A stretch of 33,880 nucleotides of DNA from Lautropia sp. SCN 69-89 (GTDB lineage Bacteria; Pseudomonadota; Gammaproteobacteria; Burkholderiales; Burkholderiaceae_E): NCBI GenBank assembly GCA_001724855.1, contig MEED01000006.1:1-33880 (forward strand), in the 5' to 3' direction. Of this stretch, positions 1 through 7,070 are shown in pieces. Each line of letters opens with the position of its first letter. Position 1 is the stretch's first letter. Both the position numbers and the translations under genes were made by a program. The notes beneath the pieces were generated by a model. That model did not search any database, was not told the origin of the DNA, and saw only the letters and a list, made by a program, of their open reading frames with translations.

Positions 1-64
1 CTTCGTAGTGCGCGATCTGTTCGAGGAATTCGGTCTGCGCTTCCTCGAGGAAGCGAACCGGCAT
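1..64 (-). CDS. RelE/ParE-family toxin, N-terminal fragment (runs off the left edge)
   Basis: Only the first 21 codons lie in the window. They begin MPVRFLEEAQ and continue with a charged helix ending in IAHYE, the usual N-terminal strand and first helix of ParE/RelE-type ribosome- or gyrase-directed toxins. The start codon overlaps the stop of the antitoxin gene (TGATG at 66-62), the standard antitoxin-then-toxin layout. Whether the rest is intact cannot be judged here. Family assignment rests on a short fragment plus the partner gene. Confidence 0.65.
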   Translation of the reverse strand, partial: MPVRFLEEAQTEFLEQIAHYE

Positions 65-294
65 CACCGCGTGAGACGGCGCGCGGCGGCAAAAACGTCC
101 TCCGCGGGGATGAGCTTGGCCTCCCCCCGTTCGTATCTGGCGATGCGATCCGCGATTTCGGCTTCCCAGGCTGCCCGCACCTCGGGGCCGGACTCACGTT
201 CGATGGACTCCAGCAACTGCTGGGCAAGTTGCGCTCGCTCTTCGAGAGTGAGCGCCTGAGCCCTCTTGGATAGCTCGTCGAGCAGAGTGGACAT
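64..294 (-). CDS. Addiction-module antitoxin (PF09720-type, 76 aa)
   Basis: This small acidic and basic helical protein opens MSTLLDELSKRAQALTLEER and keeps the LTLEERAQLAQQLLESI core typical of the putative addiction module component family, which neutralises ParE/RelE toxins. The C-terminal half has the usual W-x-x-E-I-x-x-R segment (residues 43-50), which in this family leads into the toxin-wrapping helix. The start at 294 is supported by an AGGAG a few bases upstream. A toxin start overlaps its stop codon, so the two are one operon. The cognate toxin is cut by the window edge. Confidence 0.8.
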   Translation of the reverse strand: MSTLLDELSKRAQALTLEERAQLAQQLLESIERESGPEVRAAWEAEIADRIARYERGEAKLIPAEDVFAAARRLTR

Positions 295-431
295 CGCGTT
301 GCTCCTGCAGTGTGGATACCCTGGTTCACGGGCCTGGGCGCCGGGAAGCCGCCACCCTGATCTGCAGACCAATGTTATCCGTTCGGAACCGCCACGTCTG
401 CCGACCGTTCGGCTCATCCGTTTCACCACCG

Positions 432-490
432 ATAGCTTTCTGCCCCGTCGACAGGGTAACGTAGGCGATTGATGGATGTCGTCCATTGAA
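432..490 (+). repeat. Copy A of a ~60 bp hairpin-containing repeat
   Basis: It aligns without gaps to 1325-1383. The identical block CGTCGACAGGG is at 446-456 and 1339-1349, and roughly two thirds of the other positions match. The right part can fold on itself (TTGATGGA near 469-476 against TCCATTGAA at 482-490). It ends where a toxin-like reading frame begins. It is not a recognisable integron attC core or an insertion sequence end. Confidence 0.5.
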
Positions 491-639
491 CTACAATCCG
501 CGACCTCGTCCAGGCTCGAAGAGCGAACGGCCGCGAGGTCGAAAGACATGAAGACGGTGCGAGCAAAGGTCGACCTGAGCCGCCCGGCGACGCTGCCGAA
601 GGGCAGCGTCGACCGCCGCAAGCTGGATACGACGACTGA
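490..639 (+). pseudogene. Possible BrnT-like toxin 3' remnant
   Basis: In this frame the translation reads TIRDLVQARRANGREVERHE and continues to a TGA at 637-639, inside the next gene. BrnT toxins typically end in a segment like I-S-A-R-x-A-x-x-x-E-x-x-x-Y-E just before the antitoxin start, so this resembles a BrnT C-terminus. Nothing toxin-like lies upstream, because repeat copy A begins at once. The match is short and could be chance. Confidence 0.3.
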
Positions 640-883
640 AGTCGACCTTGCCAACCAGCAGGCCGAGGATGACGCCGAGGCGATGCAGGACGCTGCGCGC
701 TTCGTTCGTCGTGTCAGGCGGCGCCTGGGACTGACGCAGCAGGAATTCGCTCGGCGCATCGACGTGCCGCTCGACACGATCCGCAACTGGGAGCAGGGCA
801 AGCGCCATCCCACCGGTGCGGCGAGGGCGCTGTTGAAGGTGCTCGACCGGGTACCGAAGGCGGCGCTGAGCGCGCTGGACTGA
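548..883 (+). CDS. XRE-type HTH antitoxin/transcriptional regulator (111 aa)
   Basis: The C-terminal half is a classic helix-turn-helix: LGLTQQEFARRIDVPLDTIR followed by NWEQGKRHPTGAARALLKVL. The N-terminal ~45 residues form a variable, probably toxin-contacting arm. Proteins of this form act as antitoxins that also repress their own operon. I chose the ATG at 548 (MKTVRAKVDL) because a GAGG lies about 10 bases upstream and family members usually start there; a longer form from 476 would run through the repeat. No intact toxin adjoins it, only a possible fragment upstream, so it appears to be an orphan antitoxin. Confidence 0.75.
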   Translation: MKTVRAKVDLSRPATLPKGSVDRRKLDTTTEVDLANQQAEDDAEAMQDAARFVRRVRRRLGLTQQEFARRIDVPLDTIRNWEQGKRHPTGAARALLKVLDRVPKAALSALD

Positions 884-1033
884 TCGCGCTGGGCGGCTCG
901 GGGGCCGGACCGCCGGTTCTCGGCGAGCGACCATCCGGTTGCATCGTCCGGCCGGCGGAGTGGTCTCGAACCTCATGTCTACTGCCCAGCGCGCGTCGCG
1001 AGTGCTAGAGTTTTCACGACATTGGAGGATGCA

Positions 1034-1264
1034 ATGGCCGTGACGGCAAAGTCCCTGGGAATCGACAAACTCGATGTGGACGACCGATTGGCGCTCGTCG
1101 AGGAAATCTGGGCGAGCATCTGCGCTGACGCCGAACGATTCCCCCTCAGCGTGTCCCAGAGGGCCGAGCTCGATCGACGCGTTGCCGACGATGACGAGTT
1201 TCCTGACGACGTCGTCCCCTGGGATGAAGTCAAGGCATCGGTTCGAGCACGCCTCGGTCGATGA
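1034..1264 (+). CDS. Addiction-module antitoxin (PF09720-type, 76 aa)
   Basis: It is the same size and family as the antitoxin at 64-294, with the core LDVDDRLALVEEIWASI followed by Q-R-A-E-L-D-x-R and a C-terminal PWDEVKASVRARLGR, the usual end of these antitoxins. The start is fixed by GGAGG at 1024-1028, five bases before the ATG. Its TGA overlaps the ATG of a toxin-like frame at 1261 (ATGA), but that toxin is truncated. The antitoxin therefore looks intact and probably unpaired. It shares little sequence with the left-hand copy beyond family features, so this is not a recent duplication. Confidence 0.8.
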   Translation: MAVTAKSLGIDKLDVDDRLALVEEIWASICADAERFPLSVSQRAELDRRVADDDEFPDDVVPWDEVKASVRARLGR

Positions 1265-1326
1265 CCTTTCGCGTCGTATTCCGACGGGCTGCAAGCGCCG
1301 AGTTGGAGCGGGGAATCACTATCTAT
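1261..1326 (+). pseudogene. Truncated RelE/ParE-family toxin
   Basis: The frame opens MTFRVVFRRAASAELERGIT, a typical ParE/RelE first strand and helix, and is translationally coupled to the antitoxin. Toxin-like sequence stops after about 22 codons, where repeat copy B begins (1325). The frame stays open for a while but encodes nothing toxin-like and runs out of frame through the next gene. A complete toxin would need about 95-105 codons, so activity is very unlikely. Confidence 0.65.
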
Positions 1327-1383
1327 AGCCTTCCGCTTCGTCGACAGGGCTGCCAACGAAATGGACGGATGCCGTTCATTGGC
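1325..1383 (+). repeat. Copy B of a ~60 bp hairpin-containing repeat
   Basis: It matches copy A at 432-490 in the same orientation with no gaps. Its right half forms a good hairpin: GCCAA at 1352-1356 plus TGGACGG at 1362-1368 pair with CCGTTCATTGGC at 1372-1383, leaving CGAAA bulged. It begins exactly where the ParE-like toxin frame loses similarity. Confidence 0.5.
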
Positions 1384-1409
1384 TTGGTTGACGCCTGTCG
1401 GTGCGTTAT

Positions 1410-1435
1410 CATATTGGTGCTTACGCACCAATATG
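1410..1435. promoter_or_regulatory. Perfect 11-bp palindromic operator of the RHH/PIN module
   Basis: CATATTGGTGC and its exact inverted copy GCACCAATATG are separated by TTAC. The site lies immediately upstream of the ribbon-helix-helix antitoxin gene. A possible promoter overlaps it (TTGACG at 1388-1393, 16-base spacer, CATATT at 1410-1415). RHH antitoxins bind such palindromes to repress their own operon, so this is the likely autoregulatory operator. Confidence 0.7.
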
Positions 1436-1444
1436 AGCCCCGCC

Positions 1445-1684
1445 ATGAGTCGTCTGACCATCACCCTTTCCGAGGCCCGCTACCGGGCGCTCAAGGAAGC
1501 TTCCGTGCAGCGCGACAAGACCATCGGGCAACTGATCGACGAAAGCCTGGAGTTCTACGGCATCAAGACCCGCCAGGACGCCCGTGACCTCGTTCGCCGC
1601 GCCCGGGCACACAGCAATCTCACCGAGGAGCAGGCACTCGCGGTTGCCGAGGAGCAGGTTCGGGCGGTGCGGCGCAAGCGGTGA
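1445..1684 (+). CDS. Ribbon-helix-helix (CopG-type) antitoxin (79 aa)
   Basis: The N-terminus SRLTITLSEARYRALKEAS is a typical RHH DNA-binding strand and first helix, followed by a second helix (IGQLIDESLEF) and a charged C-terminal arm that would bind the toxin. The gene overlaps the following PIN-domain toxin by four bases (GTGA at 1681-1684), a strong sign of translational coupling. The start could also be the ATG at 1433 inside the palindrome; I chose 1445 because the RHH strand usually starts within a few residues of the Met. The perfect palindrome just upstream fits autorepression. Confidence 0.8.
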   Translation: MSRLTITLSEARYRALKEASVQRDKTIGQLIDESLEFYGIKTRQDARDLVRRARAHSNLTEEQALAVAEEQVRAVRRKR

Positions 1685-2100
1685 AGCGTCCGGCAGTCAT
1701 CGTCGACACGAATGTCGTCGTGGCAGGTCTGCTTGCCGCCAACGACGCATCGCCGGTCGCACGCATTCTGGACGGCATGCTCGCGGCGGCCTTTCCGTTC
1801 GTGGTGTCCGAGGCCCTGCTGGCCGAGTACCGCGCGGTGCTCCTGCGGCCTCGCGTACGCAAGCTGCACGGCCTGACGGTCGACGAGGTCGAGGCTCTAC
1901 TCGTCGACATCGCCCAGCACGCGATCGTGCTGGTGCCCGTGGCCACTTCCTCGGCGCCGGATCCGGGTGACCAGTTGCTGTGGGAATTGCTCGCGGCCAG
2001 GGTAGACCTGCTGCTCGTCACCGGTGACAAGCTGCTGCTGCGCGACGCGCGCATGCGGGCGCGCGTGGTGTCTCCCCAGACTTTCGTCGAGGGCGCATAG
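1681..2100 (+). CDS. PIN-domain toxin, putative RNase (139 aa)
   Basis: The start is a GTG overlapping the antitoxin stop. The PIN fold is recognisable from VIVDTNVVVAGLL (first acidic residue D9), a conserved acidic residue in ALLAEYRAVL (E45), and the late pair in DPGDQLLWELL and LLVTGDKLLL, all consistent with a metal-dependent ribonuclease centre. It belongs to the 'putative toxin component, PIN family' branch (near PF13470) rather than classical VapC. Length is normal and no disruption is visible, so this is one of two apparently complete TA pairs in the window. Confidence 0.82.
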   Translation: MKRPAVIVDTNVVVAGLLAANDASPVARILDGMLAAAFPFVVSEALLAEYRAVLLRPRVRKLHGLTVDEVEALLVDIAQHAIVLVPVATSSAPDPGDQLLWELLAARVDLLLVTGDKLLLRDARMRARVVSPQTFVEGA

Positions 2101-2266
2101 ACGGTCCATCGAAGCGATGTGAGAACAGCGGACCCTCGTCGAAGCTGCGCGGCAGTCCTGAAGGCCGCCGCAAGCCGGCCCTCGGTATTCGCGCGCAACC
2201 GACCGTAGTACCCTTGCCCCGTATCGCCGCCGGATTTCCCCGCATCTCATCCCGAGACCGCCCGCC

Positions 2267-3733
2267 GTGCCGACAGATCCAGAGCGCTTTCGCCCTCACT
2301 TCTTCATCGACGAGCGCATGCGGGTCCGGATCTGGCCCGAGGCCACGGCACGCGCGCTGGGTATTCCGGAGGCTCGCGCCACCGGCCGTCCATGCTGGGA
2401 GCTGTTCGACGGCGCCGGCTGCGGGGCCTGTCGCAGCGATGCGCGCGACGCTTCGCCGGCGAGCCGATGCGCCCGCCTGCCTGCCGCCCAGGGGGAGGGC
2501 GGCTGGCTGGCGTGGTTGCCGCCGGCGCGGATCGCCGGGGGTTCCCCCGGCAGCGCGTTCCATGAGTCGCTGCTGTTGCGTGGTGTGCTGGCCGAATGCC
2601 TGGCGCGTCACTCGCTCGACGAGACGCTGGAGGCGATCCGAGGGGCTTGCGCGGCCGACGACTGCGAACTGTTCCTGCTCGCACCCGGAGGGATGGACGT
2701 CGTTCTCCGTGGCTGTGTGGGCCAGGACCGCACGGCGTTCCTGGAGCGCACGCGGATGCCGCTGGGGATCGGCTACCCAGGATGGATCACTGCCACCGGC
2801 AAGCCCCTGACCACCAACGAGTTCCAGGCGGACCACCGGTTCCAGCGCGAATCGGTCAAGCGCAGCGGTATCCGCACCTTCATCGGGGTCCCGCTGGTCG
2901 AGCATGACCGGGTGATGGGCTATCTGGGGCTCGGCTGGAAGGACGAAGGCATTCCAGTCGATTGGGGCCTGCATCTGCTCGGGGCCGCACACCCGATCGC
3001 GGTCGCCGCTGCGCGCCTTACGCACGGCGCACCGCGGCTGTCCGCACCTCGCGCGCCCACGATCCGCTGCCTGGGGGCGTTCGCGATCGTCGGCCAGGCG
3101 CGGACGCTGGGTGTCGCGGCGTTTCCGCGGCGCAAGGCGCTCGACCTGCTGCGCCACCTGATCCTGGCGCGAGGCACCGCGATGTCGCGCGACGCACTGA
3201 TCGAGCACCTGTGGCCGGAGATCGACCCGGAAAGCGGTGCCAATCGCCTGCACGTGGCCCTGCATGCCTTGCGCGGTGTCCTTCGGCAGGCGCTGCCCGG
3301 CGGGGGCGAAAGCCTGGTCCAGCACCGGCATGGCCACTACCGGATCGACGTCGACGCCCTGGGACCGGTGGACGCCTTCGTGTTCGCCGATGCGCTGGAC
3401 GATGCCCGGCGCCGTGCACGCGAAGACGATCCGGACGGCGCGCTCGGCTGCCTGGAGCAGGCGCTGCCGCTGTACCAGGGCGAGCTGTTCGCCGATGCGG
3501 AAGATGTCGCCTTCGAAGCGCCGCGACAGCGTTTTCGCCATCGCCATCGCGAGGCGCTGCAGCTGCTGGTCGATCTGCATCTGCGCCGTGGCCGGGCCGA
3601 CGCCGCGATCGAAGCCCTGACGCGGGCGCGCGAGTTCACCGTCGTCGACACCGACTGGCACGACGCACTGACGCGCAAGGTCCTCGAACGCGGCCGTCTG
3701 CAGGGCGGGCGCGCAGTCCGCTCACGACCGTAA
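2267..3733 (+). CDS. PAS-GAF-SARP/BTAD transcriptional regulator (488 aa)
   Basis: The protein starts at a GTG. Residues ~10-60 look like a PAS segment containing C43, C52 and C55, with C68 just after. Residues ~100-250 are a GAF-like domain with the motif GIRTFIGVPLVEHDRVMGYL. Residues ~265-360 form an OmpR/SARP winged helix (RRKALDLLRHLILARG, then LIEHLWPEIDPESGANRLHV), and ~365-480 a BTAD helical repeat region. This is a one-component sensor-regulator: GAF and PAS sense a ligand or redox state, and the SARP domain binds DNA. Its 3' end overlaps that of the convergent senC-like gene by 12 bases. It may control the neighbouring oxidase or NO reductase operon, but that is inference; no binding site was identified. 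Confidence 0.8.
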   Translation: MPTDPERFRPHFFIDERMRVRIWPEATARALGIPEARATGRPCWELFDGAGCGACRSDARDASPASRCARLPAAQGEGGWLAWLPPARIAGGSPGSAFHESLLLRGVLAECLARHSLDETLEAIRGACAADDCELFLLAPGGMDVVLRGCVGQDRTAFLERTRMPLGIGYPGWITATGKPLTTNEFQADHRFQRESVKRSGIRTFIGVPLVEHDRVMGYLGLGWKDEGIPVDWGLHLLGAAHPIAVAAARLTHGAPRLSAPRAPTIRCLGAFAIVGQARTLGVAAFPRRKALDLLRHLILARGTAMSRDALIEHLWPEIDPESGANRLHVALHALRGVLRQALPGGGESLVQHRHGHYRIDVDALGPVDAFVFADALDDARRRAREDDPDGALGCLEQALPLYQGELFADAEDVAFEAPRQRFRHRHREALQLLVDLHLRRGRADAAIEALTRAREFTVVDTDWHDALTRKVLERGRLQGGRAVRSRP

Positions 3734-4510
3734 CGCCGCGCCGCGGCGAGACCGCAGCGGCCGGAACAGCGCCATCGCCGCCGCCAGCGAGACCAGCGCT
3801 GGCGCGACCAGCAGCAGCATGCCCCAGTCGAGCCGCAGCGTGCCGGTGCGCGGATCGAAGTCGACGCAGCGCAGCGCCGGGGCGTTGTCGGTCTCGTAAT
3901 AGGGCACGACCCGTCCGCGCAGTTCCCAGACCAGTTCGCGCAGGCGCCGGGTTTGCCCCGGGCCCCCGCTCAGTGCGCGGATCACGCGGCCGTCGCGGAT
4001 GGCCACCAGCAGCGACCCGTGGTCGAACTGGTCGGAATCGGGCTGGCGCCGGTACCAGAACTCCAGCGCGCCGGCGATCTGCGCAAGCGAGTCGCGCCCG
4101 GTCACCGCGAAATGCCAGTTCGCGTTCTCCGACAGTCCGAAGGTGCGCGCCTGGGCCTGCAGGTCGGCGACGGTGTCGGCTTCGTCGAAGCTCAGGGCCA
4201 GCACCCGATAGTCGCTGCCGATGCCGCCGACCTCGACCGTGGCCTCGTCGATCCACTGCAGGAAGGGCGTGCACACGCCGGCGCAGCGTCGGTAGAAGAA
4301 CGTCACCAGCAGCGCTTGTTCGCGCGCCAACTCCGAGAGCATCCGTTCCCGCCCGTCGGCCAGCCGCAACGCGATGTCCGGCACCGCGCGGCCCTCGATG
4401 CGCGCCTCGGCGCGGGTCGCCGGCAGCAGCGGTGCCTGCGCCGCCGCGGGCGCGGCGGCCAGGACGGGCAGTCCGACGAGCAGCGCCGCGGCGAGCCCGC
4501 GCAGGCTCAT
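3722..4510 (-). CDS. SCO1/SenC-family copper chaperone with C-terminal membrane anchor
   Basis: A cleavable-looking signal peptide (first ~25 residues, ending AAPAAAQA) precedes a thioredoxin-like SCO domain. Copper ligands are visible as C76-x3-C80 (RRCAGVCTP) and H164 in QFDHGSLLVA. SCO proteins load copper into the CuA or CuB centre of heme-copper enzymes. After the SCO domain there is an extra ~60 residues with a hydrophobic helix (LLLVAPALVSLAAAMALF), which would anchor the protein; this tail is longer than in ordinary SCO proteins. It is the last gene of a leftward operon, overlapping the stop of subunit I by four bases (ATGA), so its product very likely matures the CuA of the subunit II encoded two genes upstream. 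Confidence 0.88.
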   Translation of the reverse strand: MSLRGLAAALLVGLPVLAAAPAAAQAPLLPATRAEARIEGRAVPDIALRLADGRERMLSELAREQALLVTFFYRRCAGVCTPFLQWIDEATVEVGGIGSDYRVLALSFDEADTVADLQAQARTFGLSENANWHFAVTGRDSLAQIAGALEFWYRRQPDSDQFDHGSLLVAIRDGRVIRALSGGPGQTRRLRELVWELRGRVVPYYETDNAPALRCVDFDPRTGTLRLDWGMLLLVAPALVSLAAAMALFRPLRSRRGAALRS

Positions 4511-5946
4511 CCTGCGAACGCCCGCCACCAGCGCCGGCCGGTTTCGCCGAGGTACAGCACAAAGCCGAGCAGGAACAGCAGCGCGAACAGCATGCCCCAG
4601 AATGCGTAGCCGGCGCCGTGTGCCAGTTCGGCCGGGTACAGCGCGAAGCGGCGCGGGATCGAGTAGGCGCCGGCGAGGTAGAACATCAGGAACACACCAT
4701 AGGCGCCGAAGGTCATCGTCAGCGCCGAGGCGCGCTGCAGGAGCTGGTTCTCGGGCAGCCCCGTGGCGTTCTGGCAGACGTGGTGGAAGTAGGCCAGCAC
4801 CAGGAAGGCCAGTCCGGCCAGGTTGTAGGTGTGGAAGTGCGCCGGCACCCACAGCGTGTTGTGCAGCCGCACGTTGACGCTGATGATCGAGTCGATCAGC
4901 GCGCCGATGCCGCCGATCGCCCAGCCCGCCAGGCCCAGGAACAGCAGGATCGAGGTCATGTTCCAGCGCATGCGCGCGTGGAACACCAGCAGCAGTGCGC
5001 CGAACAGCGTCACCACCGACGACGGGATCGCGCTGGCATACGAGGCGATCTGTCCGATGTACTGCAGCGCGCCGGGCTGCACGAAGTCCATGTACAGGTG
5101 GTGAAAATAGGCGAGCAGCACGATCAGCAGCACCGCGTTCCAGGCGATCGCGACGATCCGGTTGTTCTTCCAGGGCCGCCCCGCGTAGTGCGGCAGGATC
5201 TCGTAGGCGGCGGCCACGCCCAGGTACATGGCGAGGTTGATGATGGTGTGGCCGAAGAAGAAGGTGAGGTTCTTCATCAGCAGCGGATCGTTGGCGACGC
5301 CGGCGAACATCTCGGCGAAGAACAGCACCATCAGGATGACTGCCGACACCAGCGCCGCCACCCCCGAAATCAGGCTCACGGTGGCGATCAGCACGGCCGG
5401 CGGCACCGCCGGTTCGCTGCGCCCGGCAATGTAGTGCCAGCCCAGCGCCTGCGCCAGCGGGTAGCGGCGGGCGATCGCCCGCAACAGGTCCAGCGTCCAG
5501 ACCAGCCACGCCGCGCCGAGTACCGTCAGCGAGAGCAGGAACACCAGGTTCGACCAGGCCGGCCACTCGCCCTTGAACGGCAGCGGGTAGAGGAAGTACC
5601 AGCCGGCCGCGTACCGGCCGAGGAGCACGCTGGCCAGCAGCAGCACCACGCCGATCACCGTGCCCCAGAGCGCGAAGCCGGCAACCGCCGGCGAGAGCTG
5701 CACGTAGCGGGTGAGCAGGTCGGCCACGATGGCCATCGAGGCCACGTACCAGACGCCGACCATGCCGACGCCGTGCAGGGTCATCGCCGGATAGAACCAG
5801 GCTTCGAAGCTCGACAGCACGCCGCCCTGCACCGAGCGCATGAAGGCGCCGAGCAGGATCAGGATCGGGAACAGCACGAATACCACCGGTATCCAGCGCA
5901 GGGTCTGGCGGTTGGCCGCTTGCATGGTCTGCGTCTCCTGTGTCAT
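4507..5946 (-). CDS. Heme-copper oxidase superfamily subunit I without the active-site tyrosine; candidate sNOR-type NO reductase
   Basis: This polytopic protein (479 aa, about 12 membrane helices) carries all metal-ligand histidines: H58 (TLHGVGM, low-spin heme), H233 (CuB), H282-H283 (AYFHHLY, CuB), H370 and H372 (AHFHTYN, hemes). In O2-reducing A- and B-type oxidases the CuB histidine motif is HPEVY or HPIVY, and its Tyr is cross-linked. Here it reads HTIIN, with N237 in place of Tyr. The cbb3-type helix VII tyrosine is also not in its usual place, though Y280 lies two residues before H282. Loss of this tyrosine marks NO-reducing members of the superfamily. The order CuA subunit II - subunit I - SenC matches the norS-norY-senC arrangement reported in ammonia oxidisers. 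A second start at 5925 has a better Shine-Dalgarno (AGGAG, nine bases). An O2-reducing role cannot be excluded. Confidence 0.82.
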   Translation of the reverse strand: MTQETQTMQAANRQTLRWIPVVFVLFPILILLGAFMRSVQGGVLSSFEAWFYPAMTLHGVGMVGVWYVASMAIVADLLTRYVQLSPAVAGFALWGTVIGVVLLLASVLLGRYAAGWYFLYPLPFKGEWPAWSNLVFLLSLTVLGAAWLVWTLDLLRAIARRYPLAQALGWHYIAGRSEPAVPPAVLIATVSLISGVAALVSAVILMVLFFAEMFAGVANDPLLMKNLTFFFGHTIINLAMYLGVAAAYEILPHYAGRPWKNNRIVAIAWNAVLLIVLLAYFHHLYMDFVQPGALQYIGQIASYASAIPSSVVTLFGALLLVFHARMRWNMTSILLFLGLAGWAIGGIGALIDSIISVNVRLHNTLWVPAHFHTYNLAGLAFLVLAYFHHVCQNATGLPENQLLQRASALTMTFGAYGVFLMFYLAGAYSIPRRFALYPAELAHGAGYAFWGMLFALLFLLGFVLYLGETGRRWWRAFAG

Positions 5947-5951
5947 GGCGC

Positions 5952-6932
5952 TCACCGGACCGTGAGGCTGCTGCGCATGCGGTGGTGGCCCGCGGCGCAA
6001 TACTCGAGGCACAGCACGGGGTACTCGCCGGGCGCATCGAGTCGTACCCGCAGGCGGTTGACATAGCCGGGCATGGCCTGGGTCTGCGCCACGATCTGGC
6101 GCTGCGGCCCGTACAGGCCGAAGCCATGGGTGACGTCGAGGCTGGTGACGCGGAACTCCACCGTCGCGCCGGGGGCGATCGCCACCTGATGCAGGCGCGG
6201 CACGCGGCCGACGTCTTCGGCGCGGACGATCGGCTCGTCGGACCAGATGAACTCGAACTGGCGCGCGGCCACGTAGATGATGCGGTCGACTCCGGCTGCG
6301 GCGGCGCTGACGTCCGCTGCGTAGGGTGTCCTGGGCAAGGTCGTCGCCAGCACGCCGATGGCCGCGACCATCGCCGACAGGAACAGCACCTTGCGCAGCC
6401 CGTAGGCGCGCGCGACGCTGACCTCGCGCGGACGCGCCGTGCTGAGGGCGACGCCGGCAAACACCACGACGATCACCGCGCTGATCAAGAGGAACACGTG
6501 CCAGACCCGCGCCTGCGACGGCATCATCTCGGGCCTGGCGTAGACCACCGCGGGCGCCGCCGAGGCGACGGTGCCGGCGGCGACTTCGTGCAGGTGGGCA
6601 ACGAGCGCCTCGACCTGGCCTGCTTCGAGCCCGAGCCTGGGCATGACGAGGCCCTTGTAGCGCTCGACGAGCTTGGTCACCACCGGATCGCCCTCGGCGA
6701 TCAGCGCATCGGGTTCGCCGATCATCCGCTTCAGCCACGCATCGTCGCGGCGCTGGGTGACGCCGGCCAGGTCGGGGCCGACACGGTCGCCGCCGCCCAC
6801 GCTGTGGCAGGCCACGCACATCTGCTCGAACAGCGCGCGTCCCTGCTCGGCAGGCGTCTGCGCGGAAGCCGCGCCAGCCAGCACCAGGCACGCGAGGATG
6901 CCGAAGAACCAGTTCAGTTGACGGGTCAGCAC
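5952..6932 (-). CDS. Cytochrome c-CuA fusion, subunit II of the heme-copper complex
   Basis: Numbering is from the TTG at 6938; the GTG at 6932, spaced seven bases from a GAGGG, is the more likely start. A signal peptide is followed by a class I cytochrome c domain (C41-x2-C44-H45, CVACHSVGGG; candidate ligand M99 in LVMPRLGL). Two membrane helices follow (about 146-166 and 183-200), then a cupredoxin domain with a complete CuA site: H271 (VTHGFG), C310, E312, C314, H318 and M321 (CLEYCAAGHHRM). The cytochrome is N-terminal, whereas caa3 oxidases carry it C-terminally. The protein would accept electrons from a periplasmic donor and pass them via heme c and CuA to subunit I, whose start lies five bases downstream. 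Confidence 0.88.
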   Translation of the reverse strand: MLTRQLNWFFGILACLVLAGAASAQTPAEQGRALFEQMCVACHSVGGGDRVGPDLAGVTQRRDDAWLKRMIGEPDALIAEGDPVVTKLVERYKGLVMPRLGLEAGQVEALVAHLHEVAAGTVASAAPAVVYARPEMMPSQARVWHVFLLISAVIVVVFAGVALSTARPREVSVARAYGLRKVLFLSAMVAAIGVLATTLPRTPYAADVSAAAAGVDRIIYVAARQFEFIWSDEPIVRAEDVGRVPRLHQVAIAPGATVEFRVTSLDVTHGFGLYGPQRQIVAQTQAMPGYVNRLRVRLDAPGEYPVLCLEYCAAGHHRMRSSLTVR

Positions 6933-7070
6933 GCGCAAGCCCTCATGTCGGTCGGTCCGCGCGAAGTCTCCCGGAACGCTCTTACCGGGGAATTACAGAT
7001 GCGGGTGTGCGACCGTCTCGCGTGACCCGGGGAGTGGGGTAGGTCGCTGGCGATTCACGATGCTCGGCCG

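Noticed and set aside
432-1383. Integron cassettes with attC sites around the TA genes
   Set aside because: The repeats and hairpins are suggestive, but the GTTRRRY/RYYYAAC core sites are absent, no integrase is present and the genes between are truncated.
1261-1587. A 108-residue toxin starting at 1261
   Set aside because: Only the first ~22 residues look like ParE. The remainder is repeat sequence and an out-of-frame reading of the RHH antitoxin.
4507-5946. Classification as an ordinary cbb3-type cytochrome oxidase
   Set aside because: There is no CcoO/CcoP partner, subunit II has a complete CuA site, and the cbb3 tyrosine position is not occupied.
2962-6066. Very long open frame on the + strand (over 1000 codons) across the oxidase operon
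   Set aside because: Its product is low-complexity Arg/Ala/Gln/His sequence with no domain, and it is antisense to three well-recognised proteins. Long shadow frames are expected at this GC content.
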